This document shows, piece after piece, positions 1 through 13,367 of a DNA stretch of 64,000 nucleotides; the first letter of the stretch is position 1; each line of letters opens with the position of its first letter. The stretch covers positions 2,418,001 to 2,482,000 of the forward strand of contig JAOVFP010000015.1 in assembly GCA_025738555.1 (NCBI GenBank). The letters are read 5' to 3'. The position numbers and the translations under genes were made by a program. The DNA comes from Cyathus striatus. Taxonomy: Eukaryota > Basidiomycota > Agaricomycetes > Agaricales > Nidulariaceae. The notes under the pieces are model-generated. The model made no database searches. It saw nothing but the letters and a program-made list of their open reading frames with translations, and had not been told where the DNA came from.

Positions 1-1859
1 TCCCCACTTCGGCGAATGTTATAATGTAACTGCAATATATACAATCTAAACATACCTGCCCAACCAGCATATCCAAATACCGCGAATAACATAGAAATCA
101 TGAAGACAATGCGCATTTCAGGTTCATAAATTCCTTTGTTGCGTTTTGCCATCCAAACCGTCCCCCAGTCAGTCAGGGGCCCGGTCACACACATAGCAAG
201 GACAATGCCGACAATTCCTCCAAGATTTGTTAAGCCCTATCGGATTTTGAATATGTATTAATGTGAAAACAGTACATTACCCTACGATTTGCGCTGCATT
301 GAGGTTGTACTCGATGGTGAATATAGTCGATGAACAAATCGGCATAAGACCTATACGGTTCCTAACTCAGTGAAAGTTCAGGATGTTCCAGTCAATGTGT
401 AGCGTACTGAGCCATACAGTCTGCATCCCGTGGCTTAGGAATATGAAGTACGTCTTCATTTCGTCAGCGATTAGTAAAGTGTTTGAAAATGTTAAACTTA
501 CAACAGGCGACAGAAGAAGGGGAAATGGTCGAAGAAAAATCCTCCACAAACTAACGTTGGTAAAGGTTCCATGCCATATTCGCAACTGCGACATATAACT
601 CGCAGGCTGTTGAAAGGTTGGAACCCCCGATTCAAAGATGCCAGAATCTTTCTCGCTATTCTGCTTTTCGCCATTTACGGAACTATCGTCAACTCCTATC
701 CTCTTGGGTGCCTCTCTACGATAGTAGGTTGTCTGGAACAGTTCCATGAGAGTGCAGATACTTTAAAATCCACATGACATACCTCCGGTACGAAAAAGAA
801 TACCAAGAATACTGAGATTCCCAATGGGATAGTGACAAACCAGAAACCCATTTGCCAAGACAGGTTCTGAACGACATAACTGTATAATAAAGGTCCTCTA
901 AGAAAATAGATTTTCAGGAAGGGTACTCATGGAAGTTGGGAACCCATACAATGTAATCCCCGCCATGATGGCAAAGCTCCAGATAACCGTTCGACTTCCA
1001 CGCTCATGAACGCTAATAAAAGGTTTAGTATTATGAACTAGTAACGGTAAAGTTATCTCACAAATATATTTGCTCCAGAGTAGATGCGACCAAACTTAAC
1101 CATCCAATTCAGCATACAACTGATCCCGAGCCCAGAAATACATTCTTCACCTTTGTAATGCAGACATTCCAATCCCTTGGAATACTCGAGAAGCCCTAAT
1201 TGAGGTCATGTTTGGACTTACTGCGCACCAAATACATGAAATAAACATCTTACAAGACACGTAAATAAGTCATTTTTCATACCATAGATCCATTACACTT
1301 ACTATGGTGACAGAACCAAGATATACAATGCGATGTCCGAATTTCACGGCAAACATATTCTGGAATAACCTATCATTTTGTTAGAGGCAAATTTTGTAGG
1401 CAAATTTGTGCAGCATACATGAAGCAACCAAGCCCAAGGAGAATTCCCCCAAATCCTGAGGCAACATCATCTACGGTTACATGAAACTGGTTAGCCAATA
1501 ACACATATCCAGGCCCGACCATCGGCGACAGTGCACCATCCAGTGTAGCAGCGAAAGCACTTCGGAAATTAGGAATAAACTAAGAGGCGTTGAAGGAGCC
1601 TGCTTACAGTGTCCAGAAGCAAGCCTCCTTTTTCCACTTCGGCCAATTTAACCTATTAGTAGTCAAGAAAATAGTGATTAGACCGAGGAGCGGGACACCC
1701 ACGGATCATTAGGATCGTCAGAGGGCTGAGGGACGAGAACTACATGCGCATGCCTTCCTGTTCCCCGCTTGAGATTACTGGCTTCGTCAATTGTAACCTA
1801 ACCGCAAAAACTGTTGAATATTTTACTAGCACATTAGCATTTTCATACCTGCCGTCCAT
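1..1859 (-). CDS. MFS transporter (DHA1-like), 3' end outside window
   Basis: Major facilitator superfamily membrane transporter, probably a drug or small-cation:proton antiporter of the fungal DHA1 type. Spliced minus-strand exons give the signature N-terminus VPQPSDDPNDPLNWPKWKKE (about 1760-1625), a first membrane segment with ATLDGALSPMVGPGYVLL, the MSALQSLVASTLEQIYFVHERGSR stretch split over two introns (about 1190-990), the VPETTYYRREAP cytoplasmic loop (about 790-700) and a late LMPICSSTIFTIEYNLNAAQ helix. All these exons stay open, so the gene looks intact. The C-terminus continues past the left edge. The start is uncertain: an ATG at 1859 can be joined in frame, but the reading frame upstream suggests a further 5' exon between 1900 and 2450. 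The substrate cannot be told from sequence. Confidence 0.82.
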
Positions 1860-2714
1860 GTACGACGCCTAAATCTGACAATAGCGCCGTACCAGGAACG
1901 TCACAGAGGTGTTTATCCCCTATAGACCACTTAGGCCTTCAAACTATGATGGCAGTGGAAGAATGCGTACTAAGGATTCCGAAGGCCATAATGAATGGGA
2001 GAGATTCCTAGTCTATATGTTGGTGGCAATGTCATTCCTTTATACGCCACTTAATCCAATATTCGGAGTCATTGCGGCCAGTCCATTTGAGCAAGTATTC
2101 TCATGGAGATCTCTAGCAATTATCCCATGGTCAATTATCGTATACACCTAATGCGTTAGGGTCCAACACGTTGCAATGAGCACGCGGGAAACATTAGTAA
2201 ACGGGTATGTCATCTGAGAGATAAGCACCACTTCAGAACACTGGAAGGGGTGAACCTGGTGGAGACACGTAAAATCCATTGAAGAGGAAGCAAACTCTGT
2301 ATGACACTGACACAGGGGGGTTAGACGGAACGTTCTCATGACTTTTGCTTTGAACAGAGAGAACTTTGTCCGGGAAAACCGAGCGCGGGTGGACAATGCA
2401 GCTGCTTTGGTATCCATCGACGAAACTGCTTCCGTTCGAGTCATAGCACTAAAGAACCACGAAAGTGATCAGCAATCTAAAAATATCTACATAGATGGTG
2501 TTTAAAAGTGTTACACGTACTGCAAGCACACAGGCGCATGTGTAATAGGAGATAGTGAGCTTTCATGATAGTGTCAGGGATATATATAAAAATAGTTATT
2601 AAGTAGGAGAAATCCTGTCCGCACAAATAAACATAAGATCTAAAAGGTAGTCACGAAATAACAGTCCCAGAAGAATAGCAGCGCCAATAATACAATTTAA
2701 TAGCCTACAGTATA
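1860..2714. other. Intergenic: MFS 5' region and epimerase 3' region
   Basis: This stretch holds the upstream region of the MFS transporter, possibly including a first coding exon between about 2148 and 2444, and the 3' untranslated region of the epimerase gene. The open frames seen on either strand have no recognisable domain. Confidence 0.4.
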
Positions 2715-4216
<1,502 letters not shown>

Positions 4217-4520
4217 GATAAGGCAGCGGTTGATTTGAAGGAGTGATAGAACGGGGTGGTATAAGAGAGGAAGGTACAGAGACTAGCAGGGTAATCGGAT
4301 CAGCTAGCGAGTTCTTTAGCTTGTAATAATACTCTTATGTTCGATCACGCGAGTCTGGTCCATGTGCATGTTCTGACGGAACATGGCGGACTCCCCGAAC
4401 GACTTGACTCGCCCCTCTTCATATTCTTTCGGGTATTGTATATATGTATAGATGAGATCGATAATTCCATCGAGTCTATTCTACAGCAAAAATACGCTTA
4501 TCACCTCCTCTGTTACCTTC
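4217..4520. other. Intergenic: epimerase promoter / THOC1 3' end
   Basis: The 5' flank of the epimerase gene and the 3' flank of the THOC1 gene, both read on the minus strand. No further gene is visible. Confidence 0.4.
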
Positions 4521-7098
4521 CTACTCCATCTGCACATCGTCTCCCTCTGTCTTGGGCTCTACTGCCGAGGCTGGTGCGCTGCTCTCCTCTGTAGTCGCGT
4601 TTTCCGATCCTTGTTCCTCCGCACTTCCTGTAACACTGTCAACAGCCGGTGCTTCCTCCCCTTTCTGTCCTGCTTTCTCAGGTTCTGCCTTTTCCTTCTC
4701 AATCTCCTTTAGAAGAGCTACGATATCGCCAGTACCAATCTTTCCAAAATGTTGTAGATACTGATCGCGGGCCGTCCGGAGCGCGAGCCAGGCCCACCGA
4801 TGCTTGTTCTATAAATATTAATGTGGTTAGAACGCATCAACCACGGATAAAAAGTGAGATATCATACATCTTCATGCTTCAGAATATGTGGGTCTGTGGG
4901 TCTCGGTTGTACCGGTGCGGGTGTGGATTGAGTGGTTGCTGCAGCAGGTGGTACTTGTGCAGCCGTAGATGCAGTGACGGCGGCAACGGGGGGCGTAGCC
5001 GAATCTTGGTTAGTTGCTAGCTTAACAGGAGACCCAGGTCTGGGAGGTAGTGAAGGATGAAGGGGCAAGGCGGACATAGCAGACGATGTGATTTGCATTG
5101 CAGCGGCCTCGTCTGGAGGAGGTGCCATGGGCTGGTCGGCTGCTTCATTGACAAATGAAGATTCCGACTCCTTCGTTTCCGGTGGCGGAGTAGGTGGTTT
5201 TGAAATAGCGGCAGCCTTCGCTTGTGCGGTTGAAAGTCGTTCTGCTGTTCTTTCAAGAACTTTCTTGCGCATGTCGATACGCATGTCCTCTAGCTTGATC
5301 TTCTTAACAAAATCTTTGACATCTCCAGGCCTATAGCAACGTAGTTAGCAAAGCAACCGATGACAGGGCATGTTTTACTCACTGGAATGGTTGTTGTAAA
5401 TCCCACAAATCCCGATATCCCATGTCCCAGATCTCAGTTAGTGGCTCTGTACCTAATCTCCAAGGCCAGTCTTCTGGAGGCTCTCTCATTTTCATTCTCG
5501 CAGCCTTTGTTGCTTCAATCAACCCAACCTTTTTACCATCAATCTCCGTGGACCAGGACTCCTTATCGAATGGAGCGCATAGTTCATTCTTCCACTTGAC
5601 CCAATTTTTCTCTCGGTCAAGGACAGTGCTAACAGTGTCTGCAAATGACCTGCCATTTGGCGTTGTTTGTCTGAGTTCGTCAAAGGCTTTGTTAATGGTT
5701 TCTTGAACCCATTGAGCATCCGTGGGTTCGAGCGTGAAATCCATTTGGAGAGAGCGATTACGTGGTGTGACCCATGTTGCCTTAGCAGCCTCTGTGAAGG
5801 TGAGGAGATGATTGAGAAGAATGAGAAGTTGGAACAGAAATTGTCGGCGGAAGTGGGTATCAGCAATCTATCAATAAAGTCAGAGCTATAATTTCCAATG
5901 TCGATGAGATCTGTACCTCGAGATCCAATAAATCTGGGCTAGTCAGGAATTTGGCGAAGAAATATTCATTTGTGTTCGTCTCTTCCACCTCGACTTCACG
6001 CTTCCTCTTAAGAGATGCAGGGCCTCCACCACCTACACGACTTCCCATCATTGCACGCTCCTTGGCTGTGGCTTCCTTAATGGAAGGAAGCACTTTGTTC
6101 ACGGCTTGCTTGAATTCTGTAAGGGTTTCTGGCGCGGTAAATAAAGGGGGCTTGGAAAAAGGCAATTGTAGCGACCAGAAGGTATTGTAGAAGTCTGAAA
6201 ATTTCAATATTGTGATAAATGGAAGCAGAATGCGCAAGTTTTCAACGCACCTTCTTTCTTCTCAATATCTACATGCACTGCCGGTGACTTCTTCACCTCA
6301 TTGTCCACCTGCATCTTGTTCTCATCCTCCGTAGAACTCTTGGACGTCTCTTCAGCCTCCATCTCGACATCTTCATTTGTGGTATTCTTATCTGTAAACT
6401 TGACACCTTCCCAAGTCGGCCCATACTCTCCACGTAGGTTAACACCACTCCTCTCGCCTAATGGGAAAACGCCACTGAGGAATGTTAATATTCGACCACA
6501 GAAGATTGTAGTTGACCCCATCTTCGATAACCGCCGTAAGAGATCGTTCAATGTGCGCAAAAGGATTAGAGCTTTCCCCTTTTGTGGTACCATCCCTTCC
6601 GTCAATCTAGCACTCTGTGCTTCTATCCAAGAGAATATATGTGAACACGACACTATAGTTTGAGTTTCCAAGAGGTCCTGAAGTACAATGAATGGAAAAG
6701 TTTGTTCACAGGCATCTGCGCTTCCAAACGTTGGCTATAACGACAGTTGAATCATACAGGATGCGCACCATGTTCTGTGAATGTTAATACAAGGTCCAGT
6801 AGTTTCGTTAAATCATCGTAGTATGTTGAGTCTGTTTCTTTCAAAGCTGTTCCTTCTAAGACCTGCAAGTGAAAGAGTTAGGACAAGAATGGCAGCGAAT
6901 ACAAGTCTAACAAACCGCAAGCTTGAATATCTCGTTCTTCAGCAAATACTCCCACTGACTCTTACGGTTGTCTACGGAGGTTTTAGCGCGAGTCTCCTCT
7001 AATGTCTTGCTAATGATTTCATCGAGCTTTCCTTGCTCGATAGCATGGGGAGGTAGCGATTTAAGGAGAGTCTTGAAATGAGGTTCCAGAGAGACCAT
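4521..7098 (-). CDS. THOC1: THO complex subunit 1 (THOC1/Hpr1)
   Basis: Subunit of the nuclear THO/TREX complex, which couples transcription elongation to mRNA packaging and export and limits R-loops. The spliced product starts [16 protein letters not shown] at 7098. It carries the efThoc1 core with [59 protein letters not shown] and the diagnostic [17 protein letters not shown], then a basic [25 protein letters not shown] segment. The C-terminal third is low complexity, rich in Pro, Ala, Glu and Thr, ending DDVQME at the stop 4521-4523. The length fits the family and there are several short introns. It shares a 94-base divergent promoter with the small plus-strand gene at 7193. Confidence 0.92.
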
Positions 7099-7192
7099 GG
7101 TCAAGTACTAAAATGGAAATTGTTACAATTGACGTTCACGCGTTTGCTTTCTCATTCCGCGGGCCACTACTTATTGTGTACTTCTCACCACC
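7099..7192. promoter_or_regulatory. Compact divergent promoter, THOC1 / coiled-coil gene
   Basis: Only 94 bases separate the two start codons. The interval includes an ACGCGT hexamer at 7138-7143, which in yeasts is the MluI cell-cycle box. Functional use here is inference. Confidence 0.4.
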
Positions 7193-7501
7193 ATGTCTAA
7201 ATCGTCGAAAACAAATGGATTAAACGACCATATCTCATCCTTTAACGACCTGGAAGCTGAAATTACTGAAATTTCCGTTCGTCTTTCTCGGGAAACACAG
7301 GTTGGGGAAGAAAGTGCCGATTCGAACCTCCAAGATGTGATGGAACAACTATCGAAGGCGGATGGGGTGGCAAAGGATATGGAGAACAAGCTAGATGATA
7401 TTTTGGGAAACCTCGATGCTCTTCTCGCCTCTCTTGAAGGCAAATCTCAATCGCAAGAAGTAGCTGTCACGCAGAACAAAGGCGAAGACAGTAAATGCTG
7501 A
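7193..7501 (+). CDS. Small acidic coiled-coil protein, function unknown
   Basis: A single-exon gene of 102 codons starting MSKSSKTNGLNDHISSFNDL. The middle has regularly spaced Leu, Ile and Val typical of a coiled coil, and residues about 60-85 read VAKDMENKLDDILGNLDALL. There is no signal peptide or membrane segment. The context before the ATG (caccATG) is good, and the gene diverges from THOC1 across 94 bases. It resembles short uncharacterised coiled-coil proteins of Agaricomycetes. A small tethering-complex or BLOC-type subunit is possible, but nothing in the sequence proves it. Confidence 0.6.
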   Translation: MSKSSKTNGLNDHISSFNDLEAEITEISVRLSRETQVGEESADSNLQDVMEQLSKADGVAKDMENKLDDILGNLDALLASLEGKSQSQEVAVTQNKGEDSKC

Positions 7502-9414
7502 TTCTGAGAGCCGATTAAAATGAAGTGTATAATAGGTGAGTCCTTTGTTGTAAATATCAGTGATGAAATACAACTGGTGTCTAGGTAATGACATTATGCA
7601 AGTATTGGTTTTAGCGATATCGGTAGCATGCCGCAGACTACGATACATGCTGTGTTCATTCTGCAACCTTGTTTCCAAAGCGCTCTTTCAAGTCATCATC
7701 CCTGCACTAGGATTCCTGAAAGATCTCACCTCGCATATTTCTTGCTGGAAAGTAAAACGCCGACTTTGCGCGACGAAATTGTTATGGGGAGACAGCGTAA
7801 CAATGGTATCGTTTTCAGATCCAGTGTGACCGAACACCGCACAGAACATACCAGCGTCGAAATCTCACAAGGATCGTGCGCACACGCCCATCTCGGGAAA
7901 GTTAACGCTGTAGCCAGTTAGAATTTTCGACTAAGTTCACGTAGGTTCACATGCTTTCCACCTGTCGCTGAACAGCGATGACATCGTCGTAAGTGGAAAG
8001 TAGTATTGATGGTTTCGTTCATCGGCTGAGGGTCCTATTGTAACAAGTTTAGAGTGAAATTCGCATGCCACTCATACTCTGCCGACACTTTAGCGGCAAT
8101 ATTTGAAGCTCGTTTATGCTAGCAACTTGATGAAGTTTTACGGACGTTTCATAACTTTTGTCACACATACTGTAATCTTACAACGACGCTTTACTCTCCT
8201 TCTTCTCTCCTCGTGCAAAACTTGATACACATCGCATTTACGTACGCCTACCTTGATACCGCAAGTCTCGGTTATAAGGATCCATTATTTTATCGACATC
8301 AGGATTTAGAAAACCATCAAAAGGAGTCATCTTAGGACATCATCGTATAAACGCTTCAGGGTCCGGTTTCTGATACCGGCTTTCGAAGTTCCAATTAGAC
8401 TTGACGGAGGTATCAAGTCAGATGAACTTCCAGACCTGCAACTTTTCGGATTACAGAACAAGATCCGCCTAAGTTCTGTCGAAAGGTTTATCTACAAATG
8501 ACAGTATACGTACGTTACAATGAAGATTCTGCCTATGAGTAAGGACAAGGGAAAGCCATGAATTATGTGAGCCGGAATAGGGTTCCTGATATGTCGGAGC
8601 AGTGATATAGATAGCTATAGAGGGACAGCTGTACTCCTGTGCAAAACGAGCTTCTGAAAATGCAAACTTCGCAGAGGCGATGAAGGTTGAAAGTGACACG
8701 ACAGGGACCTCGGATGTTAAGGTGTTCCAACTTCCAGGAGCTTTGACCATTGTTTTCAAGTGACGGGCGCAGTGACATCTGTGACTAAGACTCGAGGCGG
8801 CGCATTCATGATCGATCACTTGGGGCTAAAGATTTCCATCTCGGCAACTTACCACAACCATGACGTCAATAGGATTTCGGAATCCCACTCGAATTCCGAC
8901 TGCGCAAGCACACTTCACAACTGAAATCGTACTTGCATTCGCAAAATGGAAATTTAACAGCATGATTCGATGTATGATGTACAAAGCGTATGATAAGGGC
9001 GTATGAGTATGTATAGGTAACAATAAATGATTTCGTACAGAGCGACTCTATCTATCCAAAAACAAGTACACCGGATGATAATAAAAAAGCCACGAGAGGA
9101 ATAAAAAAATGCAACGTAACGAGTGAGCAGTACCATGAGAGTACACAAAATATTGAGCGTTTAGCATGTTACAGTAGGAATAATGCGGGATAGGATTTGA
9201 ATGTACAATTGAGTTCGATTATTGCAAGGTGAGCAAGTGTTGTAGAATCGAGCGAGCGGGTGTTGATGCAAAAAAAGAAATTAAAGCGTATTGGAGTGTC
9301 GTTTTGTGCGTCATCATGATCTTCATCCAGGAAAAGCAAGAAAGCGAGCGGGGCTTGATTTTTCGTCCGAAAGAAGGCGTGTTCATCCACCTCAGTCTCG
9401 AAGCTCTCAAAACA
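7502..9414. other. Gene-poor stretch, nothing recognised
   Basis: About 1.9 kb without a recognisable gene. Open frames on the minus strand around 8470-8820 and 8830-9020 are short, lack known motifs and do not join into a convincing spliced protein. No repeat, tRNA or transposon terminal structure was seen. Confidence 0.4.
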
Positions 9415-9858
9415 CTAAGCTTCAACACTGACAACCCGCGAGAGCCCGCTCTTCACGTATTCCCTCTTCTCTCCAGTCAAGCAAGGACGCCTGCGCATAG
9501 GCTTGCCGACTGCATGCACCCGGTTCAGCAAGATACCGGCCACAATTTTCGCTCGAGCGTCCTTATCCTTGACTACCGGCTGCGAAGCAGAAGCTTGCTT
9601 GGCCTCTGGAATCTGAATGGTGTACGGAGCAGGAACCCTGCGAGCAGGCGCAATCGGACCACTGTGCGTCACCCGGGACTGCGGCTGATGCTGCCTTGGA
9701 GTGGAGTTCTGAAGAACAGGTGAAAGTCGAGAACTGGAAGACAGCGGAGCAGAGGTAATAGGCTCGTCAGCAAAGGGATCGAATTTGATCTGAGCAGCAC
9801 TGGCAGATTGCACACGGGGTGGACGAGAGATGGCCTGCGAACGGCGCCTCCCCTGCAT
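9415..9858 (-). CDS. Basic low-complexity protein, 5' end unresolved
   Basis: The frame from the ATG at 9858 gives 147 residues rich in Pro, Ser, Arg and Gln, with a conserved-looking tail ARAKIVAGILLNRVHAVGKP, then REYVKSGLSRVVSVEA at the stop. The same frame continues upstream without a stop to about 10066, reading a His- and Pro-rich stretch ending ANYYNHPTPQYQQVPKYQSG, so the real N-terminus probably lies further 5'. No ATG occurs in that extension. An ATG at 10052 is in another frame with no obvious splice site to connect it. Agaricomycete genomes carry proteins with a similar short C-terminal motif, but no function is known to me. No catalytic domain is visible. Confidence 0.55.
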   Translation of the reverse strand: MQGRRRSQAISRPPRVQSASAAQIKFDPFADEPITSAPLSSSSRLSPVLQNSTPRQHQPQSRVTHSGPIAPARRVPAPYTIQIPEAKQASASQPVVKDKDARAKIVAGILLNRVHAVGKPMRRRPCLTGEKREYVKSGLSRVVSVEA

Positions 9859-10066
9859 GCCAGACTGGTACTTTGGAACCTGCTGATACTGTGGAGTGGG
9901 GTGATTATAGTAGTTGGCATTGACGCCGATGTTGAGAAGGACATTAGAGTGACCAGAGCGGTGAGCGGATGCAGCCCAAGCTGAGGACGAGTGGGGTGGG
10001 CGACGGTGAAGGAAGTGTGGATAGTGCGGATGTAGTGTGTTGAAGCGGACATTTTAGTAGAAAGTA

Positions 10067-13000
10067 AGGGTATGTAAAATAAAAGAGGCGGAGAAAGGGA
10101 GGATGGAGACGAGGAGGATGAGAGCGTTGAGTAAGACGAAGACGAGGCGAGGCGAGGGGGATAAGCGGTGGGCAGGTTTTGGGGTGGCTTATAAGGACAG
10201 ACGTGGGTCGCTCATCGGAGACGGGAGATCTAGGATCCAATTGAACTGAATTGGGATTCCTCGATCACACGTCGGGATTTATTCTGATTTGTTCTCCAGA
10301 TTACGCTGAGATTCAGGGGCGTTGCAGCTGTTGTGCCTTGTTTTGCACCCTGGCTCCATCCACGTGCCTATTGTCTCGTCTTCCGCTGTGCTTCCATTTC
10401 TCTGTGACTTGGTCTCTTGTTCTGTTCGTTGCACAATAATATCCTTTGCAGGCTCTTACTTTGACCCATCCATCGTCGTTACTTTTCCAAGGCGGGAGGC
10501 AGTGTCCTTGGATGTGATGGATTTTCATTCACGATCCCCCCCCGTCAATCCAAAACGCATTATGCACGTAGCTACATACAATATAGCACATGATATGTAC
10601 TGTCCAAATGTTAATTCAAGATATCGATGCTTCGTCCGAATCGTCTGTTCTCGGTCGAATCAAAGCGGGATCGACCTAAAATGCGCATGTGATCCAAGTC
10701 CCGACGCGGCTGAGCCCCGGCTCGAATGGCGCGGCCCCGCCCTTGCGCTTGGATCGAGTGATCGCGGTGGCATTTCATGTGCAAATTTATTGGACGATAG
10801 TCTCTACTTTATTCCGCCCCACAGCCCCTTAACTGCAGTAAGTGCGCCCAGCTCATCCCCCCACACAGTTCTTGCGCTCTCTGTTTCTCACTCCTGCTGA
10901 CGACACTTACCTACCCGATACCCACATCTCATTATCGACTACCCCTCTGCCGGTCCCATATTCCCCCTAAGCCGCTGTGCCTATCATATACCACAGCTTC
11001 ACGAGCCTTCTCTAATTCAAATCTTAACACCTCTGCGGCTTCTTCTTCTACTCCATGCCCGAGTTCTTGCTTCGATCACTCTACTTATCCCAGGTATAGA
11101 TCCTGTGCTCGCCATCTATGGACAAATATACCGCACGCTCGTGCCACAGAACCACCCTGGATAGGAATTGTCTCTATACAGTTCAGACCGCTTTATCGCC
11201 TTCCACCACATGTCTCTTTCTTTTTTTAGTTCCAGCCAATGATTTGCGAGGCAAATCAGTCCACCCCCCACTTTGCTATGCTACTCATCAGACAGATGCT
11301 ATGCTCTCCCCCGCTGTTCTGTGCATTCCAGTGAACTAGATACTTCTGACAGCTGTATCTTCCAAGTCATGTCGGAAAATGTTACAGTTCTCAACCATAC
11401 CCATCGACTTTTGGCTGCCAGATACATATACATATTCTACTTCTTGTGATCCTGGGATCATCTCCATCAGCTTCTTTGACGAATTTCTGCGTGGAAGTTG
11501 TCTAGAATTGCAGTACGTTTTTGCGATCTCCCCGTTGCCCATGTTATTGTAGGTTATTGTCTCTAATCAATATCAAGCTTTGCGCAACGTTACCCAGTGA
11601 CGAAAGCTCTTGTTAGTCTTCCCCGCCAGCTCGCAACCCTAGGTGTTCAGGAACTTACGCTTGTCACCCTGCATCCTCATTGAGTCATTCTGCATAGTGA
11701 CGCCCGTGAAGGGCAATCGTCTTCATATAGGTGTTTCTTTGTTTTGCTTCTCATTCCAACTTTCAAGTATTACAAAGTCTTATTCTTTCTCCTTTTTGTA
11801 GGATACTGAAGAGTCACTCACATGAGCGCAGCTGTGCTTCTCAGCATTGTTCTGTGGCCTCGAACGCATTAAGTCTCGCTACAGCAACTGCTTATATTTC
11901 TCCGCTATAGATAATGCTTCTTTGGCAGTTCGGGCACTTTGCATTAGGATTTACAGCCTCGCGCTAGCTCTTTTGCTGACAGGCCTTGAAAGATTATCCT
12001 TCATTTGAGAAATCTGGAACGCGTCTGCAGATGCATACCACTCGCATCAAACCCACGTACACATCAAATGAAATCTATGTTACATATGTATCCGCGAAGT
12101 GTATCCGCCCGTCTCGTCCTCTTACTCATTTCGCTGTGAAGTTCATTGTCTAACGGGTTTTACATCCGCCACTACTTATATCGAGTTAACTTGGAAGTCG
12201 TGTTCACACACCCGACTCTTACGGTGGCGATAGTCTCCGAGTCGGTGATTTTCAATTTGAAGGTTCATTCCAGCGAGTTCCGTCCGTATCAGCGCGCACT
12301 TGTACGTTAATAACGTTTTAAAAAAATTCCACCGCAGCCATCAGAGTAGTTATAATTCGGATCTTCTGCTACGCAGCGCTATGCGGAGGAATCAAGCCTA
12401 ACGTGCAGTGGCATGATCAATCTTCTCTGGTCACGAAGTTCTTACTGTATGTATCCACTTGATAGAACGACCCCTCGGCGAAGGAGTCCTTGCACGCAGC
12501 TACAGCAAGGCTCCTCTATACCGTTTTCATTCATGTTCTTCATAATAGACTTACTCAACGTGACTATCTCCTATGTCATAAAGAAGCTTTGGAAGGATTG
12601 TATGTCGGAGCCCTTGATTGCTTGAATCCCGAACCGCATGTCCTGTGGCATCAATTTATCGTGGCACCGAGATGCATCCTGATCCGTATCCTTAGAAGGC
12701 AGGTAATACACAGATGAGAAGAATTAGGTGGGTCTTGATAGGTCTGAAAGAAGAAAGTCTTTCCCCGCGGAATTTATATCATCGCATGTTCTGGATTTTG
12801 GGGTAGAAATGTAGCCAAAGCCATAGCTGTTGGAATACACTAGTGAAACATCAGTGTTACTACGATCTAAAAAAAGTAAGGCAAATTAAACTGACGCGTC
12901 TTCAAGAGACTGTATATTCCAAAGATTGTATTGCGACATTGCAGTGTAGTAGCAACACGGAATCCCCTAGTAAAAGGCGAGGGGATTGTCTTTTTGATGC

Positions 13001-13367
13001 TACCACTGCCGCTTACAATTGTAAGGTGTTTGTTGTTGTGGCGATGAGTTGGTTTTGCATTTTGTTTAGCTCGCGGGGTTGATTATACATCTTGGTCATC
13101 CTGCGGACTTGAACCTTCTTTCACCCCGGTGCCATGAGCGGTTTGCACGGACAAGGCACGAAGCAGCTTTGGCAAACAGGATTACTTAGGTATTGCATCA
13201 TGGTGTACACTAACTATGATCTCAGAACACTCAAAGAAATAAACAAAATCTGTAGCTAGTAATCGATACAAAAGTAGTAGTGAGGAGCGATATATATTAC
13301 AAGATGCTTAATGAAATCAAAGTGCATGCACAATCCAAAAACCATAACTGCACTGTAGTAAGGATCA
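10067..13367. other. 3.3-kb gene desert with CT-rich leader-like tracts
   Basis: No protein-coding gene is supported here. The plus strand from about 10250 to 11850 is pyrimidine-rich with runs such as ttctttttttag, resembling basidiomycete promoters and 5' leaders. The next gene to the right lies on the minus strand, so no coding gene uses this as a leader. The longest open frame (10322-10900, plus) is low complexity and has no domain. A non-coding transcript is possible. No tRNA-like T-arm or repeat could be confirmed. Confidence 0.4.

Noticed and set aside
4649..5336. Several plus-strand open frames opposite the THOC1 C-terminus
   Set aside because: They are antisense shadows of the low-complexity Pro/Ala/Glu-rich coding sequence on the minus strand.
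10322..10900. A 192-codon open frame on the plus strand
   Set aside because: Composition follows the CT-rich DNA, no domain or conserved motif, and no splice or codon signal supports it.
12180..12290. A possible tRNA (ggttcattcc resembling a T-loop)
   Set aside because: No matching acceptor stem, D-arm or anticodon arm could be drawn around it.
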